Shown piece after piece: positions 53,447 through 64,000 of a stretch of DNA of 64,000 nucleotides. The translations under genes and the position numbers were made by a program. Source of the DNA: Lantana camara (taxonomy: Eukaryota; Streptophyta; Magnoliopsida; Lamiales; Verbenaceae). Position 1 is the stretch's first letter, and each line of letters begins with the position of its first letter. The stretch is from the NCBI GenBank assembly GCA_037501455.1, contig CM074860.1, forward strand, positions 43,410,501 through 43,474,500, given 5' to 3'. The notes below the pieces were generated by a model, which was given only the letters and a program-made list of their open reading frames with translations, was not told the DNA's origin and did not search any database.

Positions 53447-56400
53447 TGTAACGCCCCAGTTTTTCAGTTTTAGATAATGTGGCGTATTTGTTTATAAATT
53501 GCGCGATTTAAATATTTAATTATATGATTAATTGTGTATAAGTGTTTATATTTGATTTAAACTATAGACTATGGTTATTTTAAGTAATTCATTTTATTTT
53601 ACTTTGATACTTAGTGTTTAAATTCTCAATTAGGGTTTCTTGTTACCTTAACTATTTCGGTAATTTCGTTAATTAATTTCAACATGTTATAAGTTGGCTT
53701 TAAATTTATTTAATATGGAATTTAAGTTTTAGTAATTAATTTATAACAATATGAATTCGTTCATGCGCTTGAGTGTTCTATTTCTACTTCGTTCTTATAT
53801 GTAATGATATCGGATTGGCGTGAAAATTTAATATGTCATAAATATGTGTGTTATGAACATGCCTATATGCTGGGTTTATGTTTTCGGATTTATTTGACGT
53901 GTTTACGAATTTATATTGATTTGTGGAACCAAGTCGGGGGCTAACGAGCAATTAGCGCACCCTTGGTTCCGTATGTGATATCTTGAGCTCGGGAATTCGG
54001 ATTCGAATTCCGACACCTCCGTTGCCTTCGTATCGACGATTCAGAGACAATGGAACAAGCCTCATACCTTTTTGAAATCATTAAGACCTCCGAAATCCAA
54101 CCGTAACGGACAACTCGTGCAAGAAGAGCTCTTTATGTTGACTAGTCTTCATGGTGGGACCCCATAACACCTCTTAACCTAACCATACCTTAACCATGAC
54201 TCTTGTACCTAGAGTTAGCCCCTTTCTCTCCCCTTTAGCTCTGAAAACCGAACCACACATCTCCATTTTCAGCTGGAACTGAACGAGAGAGAGAGGAAGA
54301 GGAGAAGAAAGAAAACCCTAGGCCATCCTTGTGATTTTGGAGCTCAAATCACCATCTTCTTTCACCAAATCTTCAAGGTATGAATATCTATGTCTTCTCT
54401 ACTCTATTATACTTGATTTCATCTTCTTACAACATGATTTGGATCAGATTTGATTAGGTTTTGGATTATGAGTTTGGAATGAACTTTTAGGGATTTTTGT
54501 TCTAGTGACCTATTTGCTTGTGTGGCTGATTTTCTTGCTTATTCATGATCATTTGAGCTTGTTTCTTGACCTATTTCTTTCCCACCTGATAGTATATGAT
54601 GTTAGGAGGATTTCATCTCTTGCTCCTTTTATGAAATTATGAGATATGGAGCTTCAAACTTGATGATCAAACTACTTCCCCTGTTTTCGAACTGCTGTGT
54701 GAAATATTGTGTTGTTGCTTGATCAAATGGTCTCCATTTCGTGTGAAATTGCATGGAGTTGATGTACACTCATTACTTTATATGTTAGCATTCATGTTTT
54801 AAGTATTTGGATCCATTAGAAGCCTCAAAACCGAAGTACATGGCCTGTTCTTATGCATGATCTTTGACAGAATTGTTGCTGTTGCAATTGTGTGGTTGTT
54901 GGTCACCCTAATGTGCTTTAAATTGTACCATTTTGCATATATATGATGTATATTAGTTTTTTAGTATGTTAGCATGCATTCCCCAAAGTTTCAGATCCAA
55001 ATTCAACCCCTAAGTACTTGATCAAGGCATGATTGAACAATTGAGCTTTTATGTACGATTTTGCCGACCCAGTTTTGCTACGTGATTTAGATGATCTTAA
55101 CGTGTGATTTATCCTTTTCACTCTAAATGAAAAATGTTCATAACATGCCAAATATGCTTTATATTAAGTTTCAGAGCATTTGGAGTTGGTTTGGTATGCT
55201 TTTGGTTTGCGTTTGTAAGGGATCAGTTTTTGCCGGTTTAGCTTGTGAACGGTTTTGGTTCTGTACCGTGACACCCCCGTGTCTCATTTACTCATAAGAG
55301 TGAGACACGGGCGTGTCACACCCTCTGGTCAGGTCTGTACTGAGCCACGGTCGTGGCTCAGTTTGGCTAAGGAAGGTGACACCCCCGTGTCCCTTCCCCT
55401 GCGCAGTCTGTGTTGCTTCCTTTTCGATATTTGATTCGTTTCACCTCCTTAATGATTTTATCTCCTTTCGTGTTGAACTATGAACTTGTTTTTCTATATG
55501 TTGGGAGCATTATGGTGCAATTTCATGATATTTGGATGAGGTTTAAAGTATGCTTTTAGTGAATTGCTTTGACGTGGCTTAAATGCTTCTATATGAAATA
55601 TTAAGTGCATTCTTGCATTCTTTTGATGTCTTAAGTGACGTTCTTTGCCTTTTTGTGTATCATACTCAATGTAAACATGTTTGAAGGTATAATATGATTA
55701 TGATTCTAAGATTTTGTAAGATATTGCTAAGAATTATGAAGGATATGAAATAAATGAGTATGATACCTTCATTTCTTGAAAGTATTTGAATGAATGGCTT
55801 GTTATATGCCTTAATTGCATTAATAGTGCACATGAACGTTTTTATGATATAACATGATCATGTATGCATTCATTTCATATTGACTTCATTGCCGTGCGTC
55901 ATATATGGTTCATTGAAGTCTCGAGTCTCACCAACACGTCATGTTGTCTTTTGTACAGTTTATCTCCAGGGTGGAGAGATCTTGATCCTTCGAGCACTTG
56001 TTAACCCGTTCCTTGTTTCATCACGGTTCAGGTGAGGGTGGTTTTCGTTTTAGCTATGTAACAAACCCTACAACCCTTATGTGAAAAGCTTTGGCCAAAA
56101 CCTTATGATTATATATATATGGTTTTCAAATGAAGTTATCGAGTAAATTCTTCTGAATTATATGTATGAGCGTATATAAGCTTAAAAATGGTTTTGTAAT
56201 GAGGCTATGCTCCAAACCGTGTGTCTTCATGCTAGCTACGGAATAGGATGACACGGAGAGGTACGTATATAGCATATGCCGAATTACACGGTAAGGTATG
56301 ATTTCTTATAGTATGTATTGATCGAGTAAACCCTTTTCAAATGATTTATGAATTATGATATGTACTTATGAATTGATTGTTTGGCGAGACACATTTCTGA

Positions 56401-57499
56401 TTTCTGATTGTACGGGCCCCGGGACTTAGTATATGTGGCTAACCGAGGAAGCAAGGGCTGACGGGGATCCCATATACTAGTTTCAACCAACTACGGTGAT
56501 ACTGGCCCTCGCTAGGAGATTTAGCGGGGAATGGGAGCTGAGTGCCTTTGGGGGAGTCATGAAACCCCATTGGCCTATGTCTGAGGTGGTCGGGTCTTGC
56601 TAACCCGTCCACCACCCGGAGGAAGAAGGTTGGTTAGGATTTATGCCTTTTCTTATGTATATGTTATGATAGAATTGTGCACCGTGCGGGAAGGCCGGGA
56701 CACGGATTGCCCGAATGCATATGTTATGTTATGATTTATGGTCTGTGTGTATTATGATATATTGCATGATCGCTTAATCAATATATTAATGATATTTGTC
56801 GTACACGGTCGGAGTTTAGTTGGAGATTGTGCACGCTCACTCGCCGAGCCTTATATTTATGTATGATTTATGAATGTAATGAATTTAATATGAATTAGTC
56901 GTAAAGGTCGAGCATTGTCTATCTATCTTCTTGCCCTTTTCGGGAACTAAATTCAAATAAAACCTTGCTCGGGATTTATGACTTGCATGTGCATGTTTTA
57001 TGTATATGTATCGCTCCTGCTCACTCAGTCTTCTAGAGACTGACCCCTCTCCCTCCCCAATCTTTTAGTGTGCAGGGTTGATCTTTGGAGTTTCGGGCTA
57101 GGCGGAGGTGTTGGAGTTTTAAGTTGGTCGAGTTAGGTTAGGAGAGTCTTTGCACTCACTCATGTATTGAATTTATGTCTGTATCGATTCTATGGTATCA
57201 TGAACTTGAATAATTATGTAATCATAATTGAATTGTTTTATTGGACTGTAATTATGAGTTTAAAAGAGGCCTGAAGAGCCCAATTCTGGTTATGGTTGAT
57301 ATGATTGAACTCTGGCTTTGCTATGCTTTTTACTTTGTGAATTGGTATTCGTTGCAGGGTCTAGCTCCGCCTGGCTTAGGAAGGTTTTTATGTTTGTCTC
57401 CCGTTCGCTAGGGTTTGATACGGGTGCGGATTTACAATTTCGTTACTCGTGTTGAGCCTTAGTGCCGGGGATGTGGTGCCTCACGTGCGGGGTGCTACA
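53447..57499 (+). repeat. Element L 3' LTR (4053 bp)
   Basis: Same length as the 5' LTR, with about 40 scattered substitutions. Followed by GAAGC and the continuation of copia B LTR. Confidence 0.95.
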
Positions 57500-57932
57500 G
57501 AAGCTCTCTAGAGATAGTCCACCAACTTGACTACAATCTAACTAGTAAGGATGCTAGTTCTCTAGTTAGTGTTTAGGCTTAACCTAGGGTTTTTTTTATC
57601 TTAGAGAAAGGATGGTGTTCAACACATGAACCAAAAGAATTGCCAATTACTCTCTAAGGGGAGCTCGAGCTCCCCTATATATAAGAAAGGGGAGGGGCGG
57701 CCGATCCTAGTCCTTATGGACTAAGGATTTGGTCCCGCTCTCCTATTACTTGATCATCAAGTAATTTGGACTTTGACTTTGAATTCAAATTCAAATGAAC
57801 TTTCAAGAGAGCTAAAAATATCCAAACTATTTTTGGATAATTTTATACTTTATTTATTAAATAAATAAATAACTTATTTATCTAATTAATTAATTCGTAA
57901 TTAATCAACTAGATTATTTTTCTCCAAAATAA

Positions 57933-57956
57933 GACTCGCGGACAATAACTAGCTTC
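57933..57956 (+). other. 24-bp templated filler at a rearrangement junction
   Basis: Identical to 44289-44312 in the copia B leader, same orientation, and placed exactly between the broken B 5' LTR (ends ...AATAAGACT) and the broken H LTR (CTTCTTTATATG...). It overlaps each side by four bases of microhomology (GACT and CTTC). Confidence 0.85.
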
Positions 57957-59761
57957 TTTATATGCTCTTGTTTAATTATGTGTTTCCTTTTAACTGCATA
58001 TATATAAGGACTCCCCTAATCAATATGACTTATAGGACTCAACCATTTAGGTGAAGTGGTTCATGAGACGAGCCCTATATCACATAGGTCATGATTAGAA
58101 ATCACTCCAAGCCGATGAGTCCAAAAGACAGTGGGAGTGTCAACCTGACTCATTCGAGCCTCGCTCATGTGATCACGCCCTTAAGAAGGACCACCTTGTT
58201 TCATGGGGTGCAAAGTGTATAGTTGATAGGTGCGTGATACATGGGGGTGCTTAATTATTCTGAGTAGGTACACTGAGGTGTCCCGTGTGAGAAGATTCCT
58301 AAATGGGAAAGGAAGTTTCTATATCTGGAAATAGAAACTTCCAGATTAGGAAATATCTCACCAGTCATTGATGTGCTTAAGTGATCCTTAAACTTTAGGT
58401 TCCATTGATACTTTATGAGCTAACTCAGTAGTCTTAGGTGTAAGCTTTAAAGGGTGTCGCCTTAGACAACTAATTCAAGGCTTATGGTGGGGCTGCACAA
58501 GTGGCACATGAAAGTATATGAGAATCAATAAAGGACCTACGCTTGCATTAGCAAGATGATGATCTCTTATTGTGTAAGTCATTCATATGACATCTAGGAG
58601 TCCTTGGCCAATGCAGTGGATCAAGACATCAAGAAAAGAGTTTCTTGGATTGAGATCAAATGGATTTGAAATGCACTTAACATTAAGATCAAGAGTAATA
58701 GGGTTCTATTTATTCCCTTGTCCTAGATCTTCATTGAGAGATGGGACGTAGGAGGATTGTATCTCACATATGTCAATGACTTAAAGGTACTGTCGAATTG
58801 AGACATTCTTATTCAGCTAGGGATCAAACACCTGTTGCTAGACTGTGGTCGTTTGATCTGTGGACTAATTAATTAATTAGGGTCACTGCTAATTGAATTA
58901 AGAACCTAAAGGGTCACACACAACAACCCGGTCACGTGGGTTAAGGCTTGAATCGATTAAATGAGTTGATAGAACCATTAAGAGAATGGTTGGGCCCACA
59001 CGTGTGGATCACACCTGTGGAACACATGGATGACACGTGTCCTTGTGATACATGTAGTCACGTAAGTATGTGTATAAATATTAAATAATTAATGTGTTAA
59101 TTATTTAATGGACTTTGATTTAATATTAAAGCACTAATTTTGAGAAATAAAGTCTAATAAATAATTAATTATGAATTAATTATATTATTAGTCTTCAACT
59201 TATTTATTGTAAAATAAATAAAGTAGAAATAATAATCTAAAAGAGTTAGATTAGAATCTTGCTTTCCAAGTTGATCAATAGGAAGACTTTTGGTCAAAGT
59301 AAGAGACTTAGTCTCCAAGCAAGAAATCTCTTTCCAAAGGAGTTTGGAATTCCATATCCAATAAGGAATAGGGTTCGAACCCTAACCCTATATAAGTGAG
59401 GGGTTCGAACCCCATGAGAGGATGATACACAATTTCTCCTTCTCCATAATTATACACTAAACCCTAGAGCCTAAACACCGAATATAGAACTAACATCCTC
59501 CCTATTCGGATCGTGGTCGCGGTTGGTGGACTATTTCTCTAGAGGGCTACTATCGTGAAGTCTTGAAAGATTCGAAGGAGCTTTTGGGGATCAAGCCGCG
59601 TGAAGAGCGTTCTTGGGCGGCTAGAACGTGTCAAGAAAGCTTCTAATTAATTGAGTTTCTTGATCTCTACGAATTTGGGACTAGGAATTGCAAGATTCGA
59701 TCCTTGCTTAGTTGGAAAAAATTTTAAATTTTCGCTGCGTTTCCTTTGTGTTTTCCCAACA
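57953..59761 (+). repeat. Copia element H LTR, 5'-truncated
   Basis: Plus-strand copia LTR related to A, from about LTR position 105 to its end ...TTTTCCCAACA. Right flank is TCCTT inside copia I. It contains the GGAAGTTTCTAT...ATAGAAACTTCC inverted repeat near 58311-58343 and a clear promoter. It has no PBS after it, so it is a solo LTR or a 3' LTR. No coding sequence. Confidence 0.82.
59370..59413 (+). promoter_or_regulatory. Copia H core promoter flanked by palindromes
   Basis: TATATAA at 59389-59395 is preceded by AGGGTTCGAACCCT (59370-59383) and followed by GGGGTTCGAACCCC (59400-59413), both perfect palindromes. Copia B has a different palindrome (GGGGAGCTCGAGCTCCCC) at the downstream position. 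Confidence 0.7.
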
Positions 59762-60299
59762 TCCTTCCAATACGATGAGGCTGCTGTGTACTCGTCCCTA
59801 CATCATATTTTGTATCTGGTACATCATATGTATCTAATACATTTTCAATTACTATGGGTCCTTGGAATTCAGAATCTGACGTTGTTATTTCCTCTAACAC
59901 AATTTTGCTTCTACCATTGTGGTCATTTATGAAATCATCTTCAAGATATTTAGCATTGGTGCTCACAAAGACTTTGTGATCTCTCGGATCGTAAAATATA
60001 CCACCTCTTGTTCCTTTAGGATAACCTATGAACAAACAAACATCTGTTCTTGATTCCAACTTGTCAGGATCCTTCCTTAACACATGAGCTGGGGTTCCCC
60101 ATATCCGAAGATAGGAGACACTGGGCTTTCGCCCTCGCCACAGTTCTATTGGTGTTTTAGGAACCGACTTCGATGGAACTAGGTTTAATATGTGTGTCGT
60201 CGTTTCGAGTGCAAAGCCCCAAAACGAAGTTGGTAGGGTAGCATGACTCATCATAGATCTTACCATTTCCATTAGAGTTCTATTTCTCCTTTCTGCCAC
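59762..60299 (-). pseudogene. Copia element I integrase C-terminal part
   Basis: Minus-strand frame from [18 protein letters not shown] through [53 protein letters not shown] and [14 protein letters not shown] to the hydrophilic linker, where copia H interrupts it (after QPHRIGRM). The catalytic Glu lies just inside the start (AERRNRT). RT and RNase H are missing beyond H. Confidence 0.88.
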
Positions 60300-60904
60300 A
60301 CTATTCTGCTGGGGTGTACCCGGTCCAAATAATTGAGATCTAATCCCATTTGTAGTGAGAAATTCTAGAAACTCCGTAGACAGATACTCACCACCACGGT
60401 CTGATCGAAGTGCTTTGATACGTTTCCAGTTTGATTTTCAACTTCAGCCTTGAATTCTTTGAACTTTTCCAAGGATTCACACTCATATCTCATCGAATAA
60501 ACGTATCCATATCTGGAGTAATCATCCGTAAAAGTGATGAAATACTCAAAACCTCCTCTTGCTTGAATACTCATAGGACCACACACATCCGTATGAATGA
60601 ACTCAAGCCATTATGTGGCTCGTTTACCTTTAGTTTTAAAAGATCTCTTGGTCATTTTACCTTCCTATCAGGATTCACAGACTGTTAGTTCTGGTATGTC
60701 CAAGGGTCTCAACAATTCACCTGAAATTAGCCTTTGGATCCTATTTGGATTGATATAACCAAGGCGTAAATGCCACTTACAAGCCTCATGAGGAATAAGA
60801 GTTTTTCTCTTGGATAGTAAATCAAGCATAGTAGTGTTAAGCTCGCAATTAGGGTTTTTTTCGGGGTATAACAAGAAAAGACCATCTTTTACCGTCCAGA
60901 GCAA
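60300..60904 (-). pseudogene. Copia element I integrase N-terminal part
   Basis: Frames at 60904-60668 (CKWHLRLGYINPNRI...ELTVCES, the zinc-binding region) and 60586-60365 (MCGPMSIQARGGFEYFITFTDDYSRYGY). Two adjacent stop codons follow CES at 60665-60670, replacing the second zinc Cys region. A one-base change near 60420 shifts the frame before the second catalytic Asp (RSDRGGEYL is readable in another frame). Clearly dead. Confidence 0.85.
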
Positions 60905-61253
60905 ATAAACCTTTTATTTTGCTTAATGGTGAAATTTTGTTCAAAACAAAACTGAAACCATTATTTATTAAACAACTCACAGAAATCAAATTTCTGCGAA
61001 CACATGTTATGTACAGAGTGTCTTTCAGTATCAAAACCCTATCACCAAAATACAAATTTATATTCCCTACTGCTAATACAAATATACTTGTATTATCCCC
61101 GAGCAGTAGCTGCAACTCGCCATCATCAAGTTTTCTAGTTAGCTTGAACCCCTGCAACGAATTGCAGATATGATTAGTTGAACCCGAGTCCACACACCAG
61201 GAATCTGGTGGACTTCCAACTAAACATAATTCTATCAAACAGGATATCGATAT
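60849..61253 (-). pseudogene. Copia element I protease region
   Basis: Frame with the copia protease signature SWCVDSGSTNHICN, then GDNTSIFVLAVGNI, LKDTLYITCVRRNLISVSCL. Upstream gag is cut off by gypsy M at 61253/61254. Confidence 0.82.
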
Positions 61254-61685
61254 TGTAGCGCCCGAGCGTGAGGCACCACATCCCCCACACCGAGACCCGA
61301 CCCGTATATGAAATGGGAAATCCATACACGTGCCAAATCACGGCGAACGGGGACACAACACACACACTAAGCTAGGCGGGAGCTAACCCTTAAACCAAGC
61401 ATAACCAAAACATAATTAAATCAGAGTGACCATAACAATAGCGGAAGCAATTCAACATAAGTACTTATAGGTACCAACACATAGCAATACATATCGTATT
61501 TACATATAGGTACCAACACTTACAACCTGTGCAAAAGCCATCACGGCACAAAATAACTTAATATACGCTCCATAAATAATCATAAAACAAGAGTAATAAG
61601 AATAAGTAGATATGAGTGTAAAAGGAAATGCTAGACACTAATGCGAGACCTAGACGACTCGTATTCCCGCCTAGTACCTCCAAAC

Positions 61686-63411
61686 CTGCACAAAACAACT
61701 GAAAACAAACCGGGTTCAGCCTAAAAGAGACCGGTGGGTATAAAAACGGGGCATAATATATAATACAACGGAATTTAAACATATACATACAAGCCCTAAT
61801 TCCATTTGAAGTTTGATAAGAATTTCCCAAGCGGGCAAAACAAAGAAAACATCAATGGAATTACGACTATCATATTCATTCATAAATAATTATTGGGTTT
61901 CATGGCCCGACGAGTGGGCGTGCATTATCTCCAACCATCACCTCGTGTAATCATATTCATAATTCATTTATTTTCATGCATATTAATCTTATGTGCACAT
62001 TCATACGATTCATAATCATACATATACACCTTCTTCCTCCGGTGGTGGACGGGTTTGCAAGGCCCGACCACCTCATACATTGACCCAGGGGGGTACATGA
62101 ATCCCCCAAGGGCGCTCAGCTACCATTCCACGCTAATCTCCTAGCGAGTTCAGGTCTCTGTTAAATGGTTGGGACTAGCACATGAGATCACCGTCGGCCC
62201 TAGCCTCCCCGGATAGCCACATGTGCTAGGTCCCGGGCCCGTGCATCATTAACAATCATGTCTCGCCAAAACATAAGGTAGGATTCATAAAAGAAAGGCT
62301 TACGTTTGAAATCATTTACTCGAGAAAAGACTCTATATACGTATATTATACATTTGGTTTAAAACTTTGCACATTGGGTTTATATAGGGTCATTTTAGCT
62401 AGTAGAAGAGAAACCCACCTTGAAGCAACAAAAAGATAAGAGTAGAGCCTCAAACGACGCCCTCGTCTCCAACTAAACCCGAATCTGTGCAAAAGAGGTA
62501 GTGTGAGACTCAAAATGACCAAATACGACGCACGACAATGCCATGTGGATGATATGAGATGCATAAGAAAATGTTCTCAAGTCATGGAAGTATTCTTATG
62601 CACAATTAACACAATAAAGTCACATAAACGTTCAAAATCATTAATTGCATTCAATAAGTGGAAGTACCAAGTTCAATCGTTCATAAATCATAACAAAACA
62701 AACCATAAACTTGATACATTAATCACATAATAATACATATTAACATAGCATAGAAGTCATAAAAGAGGTGGAGGAAGATCAAACAAGCGGAGAAAAAGAA
62801 GAAAAACGGAACCGGAATGACGAAAAAAAATGCAGGAGAAAATCCACCCCCATGGATTTTTCCAAAGGGAAAAATCCACCCCCATGGATTTTCAGAAACT
62901 GACTGACCTAAATCCACCCTCGCGGATTTTTTCAAAGGGAAAAAATCCACCCCCGTGGATTTAAGTCAGCGGCCAAAAAAACACAAAAACAAGGCAAAAA
63001 CCGAAATGGAAGCTAAAAGGCAAAAAACCAACTCACAAATCTCAACCCAAAATCATGTAAAATCAGGTCATTAACTCATTATTCAAGCTATATCACATTA
63101 AACAACAAGAACTCCAATTAAAGCATCAAGGAATTAACATCCAAATTTTAACTCCAAGATCCATCAATGGAAAATCCAAAAATAGTCCACAACCATGCAA
63201 AACAAGTTCATAACCATCTAATTACATACCTAAGGAACACATATTACTCATGCAACTCAAAAGAAATCCAAGGGATTCAAGTTAATCAACAAAATTGCAA
63301 GAAATCTACTATTCATCATCTTCTTCATTCCTAATTCATACATGGATGAAACCATGCAAGACTTAGCATAAAATAATCACAATGAGCTATACTACTCAAA
63401 AATAAGCTTAC
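61686..63411 (-). other. Putative LTR intron of element M
   Basis: Minus-strand donor CTTGAAG|GTAAGC at 63412|63411 and acceptor CAGTTGTTTTGTGCAG|GTTTGG at 61686|61685. Span 1726 bp including the palindromes. Inferred. Confidence 0.45.
62839..62962. repeat. Palindrome cluster in element M LTR
   Basis: Four units: AAAATCCACCCCCATGGATTTT twice in succession, AAATCCACCCTCGCGGATTT and AAATCCACCCCCGTGGATTT. Arms are unrelated in sequence to those of other families. Confidence 0.88.
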
Positions 63412-64000
63412 CTTCAAGAAAAAGTGAGGAAAGATAGGGAGATGAGCCCAAATTCTCCAAGGTTTTGCAATGGGGTTTTTCTCTTTTTCTTCTTTCTCCT
63501 TTCTTGCACTTAGTGGCTGAATGAGGGGGTTGTGAGTGAGGGATGGCTCGGTTGGGGCAAGTGGAAAGGAAGAAAGAGTGATGCAAGTGGGAGTAGGTCA
63601 TGGTTTTAGGGTCTAGGGTCGTTGATTAGGGCCGTAGGTTAGAGAAAAGTCAAAGGTTTGTCGTTTTAAGCACGAGGTGCTCGTTTCGGTTGAAATTTGA
63701 GAATCTAAATGATCTTAAAAAGGCATGAGACTTGTCCCATTGTCTCCGAATCGTCGATACGGATTCAATGGAGGTGACGGAACTCGAATCCGAGTTCCCG
63801 AGCTCAAGATATCACATATGGAACCAAGGGTGCGCTAATTGTCCGTTAGCCCCCGTTTTGGTTCCAAGAATCCAAATAAATTCAAAACTCATGCAACCAA
63901 GAACAAAATCATGAAACGAACATATAGGTAAGATCATAATACACATAATTCAAGTATACCAAGTTATCACGAAAACGGAAATCGAATCGGAATCAAACAA

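Larger units (their letters stand above)
46225..57499 (+). mobile_element. LARD-like non-autonomous gypsy element L
   Basis: 11275-bp plus-strand element with two 4053-bp LTRs (constant offset 7222) and a 3169-bp internal region. The target duplication GAAGC lies at 46220-46224 and 57500-57504. A PBS and PPT are present; no Gag or Pol frame is. I counted about 40 substitutions and no indels between the LTRs by eye (about 1%), indicating recent movement. Long LTRs with a non-coding but conserved internal domain fit the LARD (large retrotransposon derivative) class. Internal islands shared with J and K tie it to the same gypsy lineage. Confidence 0.93.
23255..57936 (-). mobile_element. Copia element B, heavily interrupted
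   Basis: Minus-strand Ty1/copia element. It has a 5' LTR (46009-46224 plus 57505-57936, split by L and truncated), a PBS (46006-45995), a long leader (45993-43730), gag, protease, integrase (split by C), RT and RNase H (to 30006), a PPT (30004-29990) and a 3' LTR (29989-29647 plus 24013-23255, disrupted by K with loss of about 0.9 kb). All coding frames are broken by a few stops and frameshifts, so it is a defective but recognisable copy. The target duplication cannot be checked because the right end is lost. Confidence 0.88.
46009..57936 (-). repeat. Copia B 5' LTR, split by L and truncated
   Basis: Pieces 46009-46224 and 57505-57936. The sequence matches the 3' LTR, with about 400 bp in which only scattered substitutions were seen. 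The L insertion point in the 3' LTR copy is uninterrupted (ACTTGAAGCTCTCTAGAG near 23466). The distal part of the LTR beyond 57936 is missing and replaced by the junction with H. A TATATATAAG promoter with the adjacent palindrome GGGGAGCTCGAGCTCCCC lies at 57658-57680. Confidence 0.88.
61254..64000 (-). repeat. Gypsy element M LTR, partial
   Basis: Begins TGTAGCGCCCGAGCGTG within copia I protease and runs to the window end. No PBS precedes it, so for a minus-strand element this is the 3' LTR. It is colinear with the LTRs of C and E, including GCTAGGCGGG, CACTCGTCGGGCCATG-type and CCTCCGG segments and the Gln/Asn-poor leader. The end of the LTR is not reached. No gene; frames at 62723-62950 and 63392-63601 lie in palindrome and leader sequence. 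Confidence 0.85.

Noticed and set aside
59370..59420. Possible tRNA T-arm (GGTTCGAACCC)
   Set aside because: The motif occurs as two palindromes around a TATA box; no acceptor stem, anticodon arm or other tRNA parts are present.
13147..59761. A and H as the two LTRs of a single plus-strand copia element
   Set aside because: Flanks do not match as a target duplication (ACACC versus TCCTT), and A lies in gypsy sequence while H lies in copia sequence.

Overview
The window is a block of nested LTR retrotransposons from a flowering-plant nuclear genome, probably repeat-rich heterochromatin. The sequence is AT-rich. The only recognisable proteins are plant Ty3/gypsy (chromovirus, Tekay/Del-like) and Ty1/copia Gag and Pol fragments, and the primer-binding sites match plant initiator tRNA-Met (TGGTATCAGAGC). 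I found no host gene, tRNA, rRNA or CRISPR array. Names N, D, E, F, G, A, J, B, K, C, L, H, I and M below are local labels. Almost all gypsy elements lie on the minus strand.

Layout. 1-309: end of a plus-strand gypsy LTR (N) inserted in element D. 310-4932: 5' part of gypsy D (gag 435-1322, 5' LTR 1629-4932), itself inserted in the gag of gypsy E (4933-8824). E sits in the LTR of gypsy F (8825-11117), and F sits in gypsy G (11118-13146, gag 11399-12232). G's LTR is interrupted at 13147 by a plus-strand copia LTR (A). A is interrupted by J (14232-22836), a complete gypsy without pol, with 2588-bp LTRs that are almost identical and a CAATA target duplication. At 23253/23255 A abuts the end of a minus-strand copia (B, 23255-57936). 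B's 3' LTR is interrupted by pol-less gypsy K (24014-29646). B's integrase is split by gypsy C (31911-41826, ACCCC duplication), the only element here with a complete gag-pol layout. B's 5' LTR is interrupted by L (46225-57499), a LARD-like element with two 4053-bp LTRs, no coding capacity and a GAAGC duplication. A 24-bp filler (57933-57956) joins B to another plus-strand copia LTR (H, to 59761). H lies in a third copia (I, 59762-61253), which is cut by the LTR of gypsy M (61254 to the window end).

How the parts may work together. Only C carries protease, RT, RNase H and integrase, and its frames are broken by two stops and one frameshift. J, K and L keep LTR, PBS and PPT but no pol, so they must have moved with proteins supplied in trans. 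D and G carry a separate gag followed by AT-rich non-coding sequence.

The most interesting signals are structural. (1) A tandem array of 5-6 short hairpins with a CGGGG loop and covarying stems lies just before the PPT of J, K and L. (2) A second hairpin abuts the PPT and is kept in J with a wholly different sequence. (3) A hairpin with a GCAA-type loop overlaps the PBS. (4) Clusters of 16-20-bp palindromes lie in the LTRs, with family-specific arms. (5) A splice-donor/acceptor pair inside the long LTRs would remove about 1.6-2.7 kb of leader including those palindromes. All of these come from reading by eye and are testable with folding, covariation and RNA-seq.
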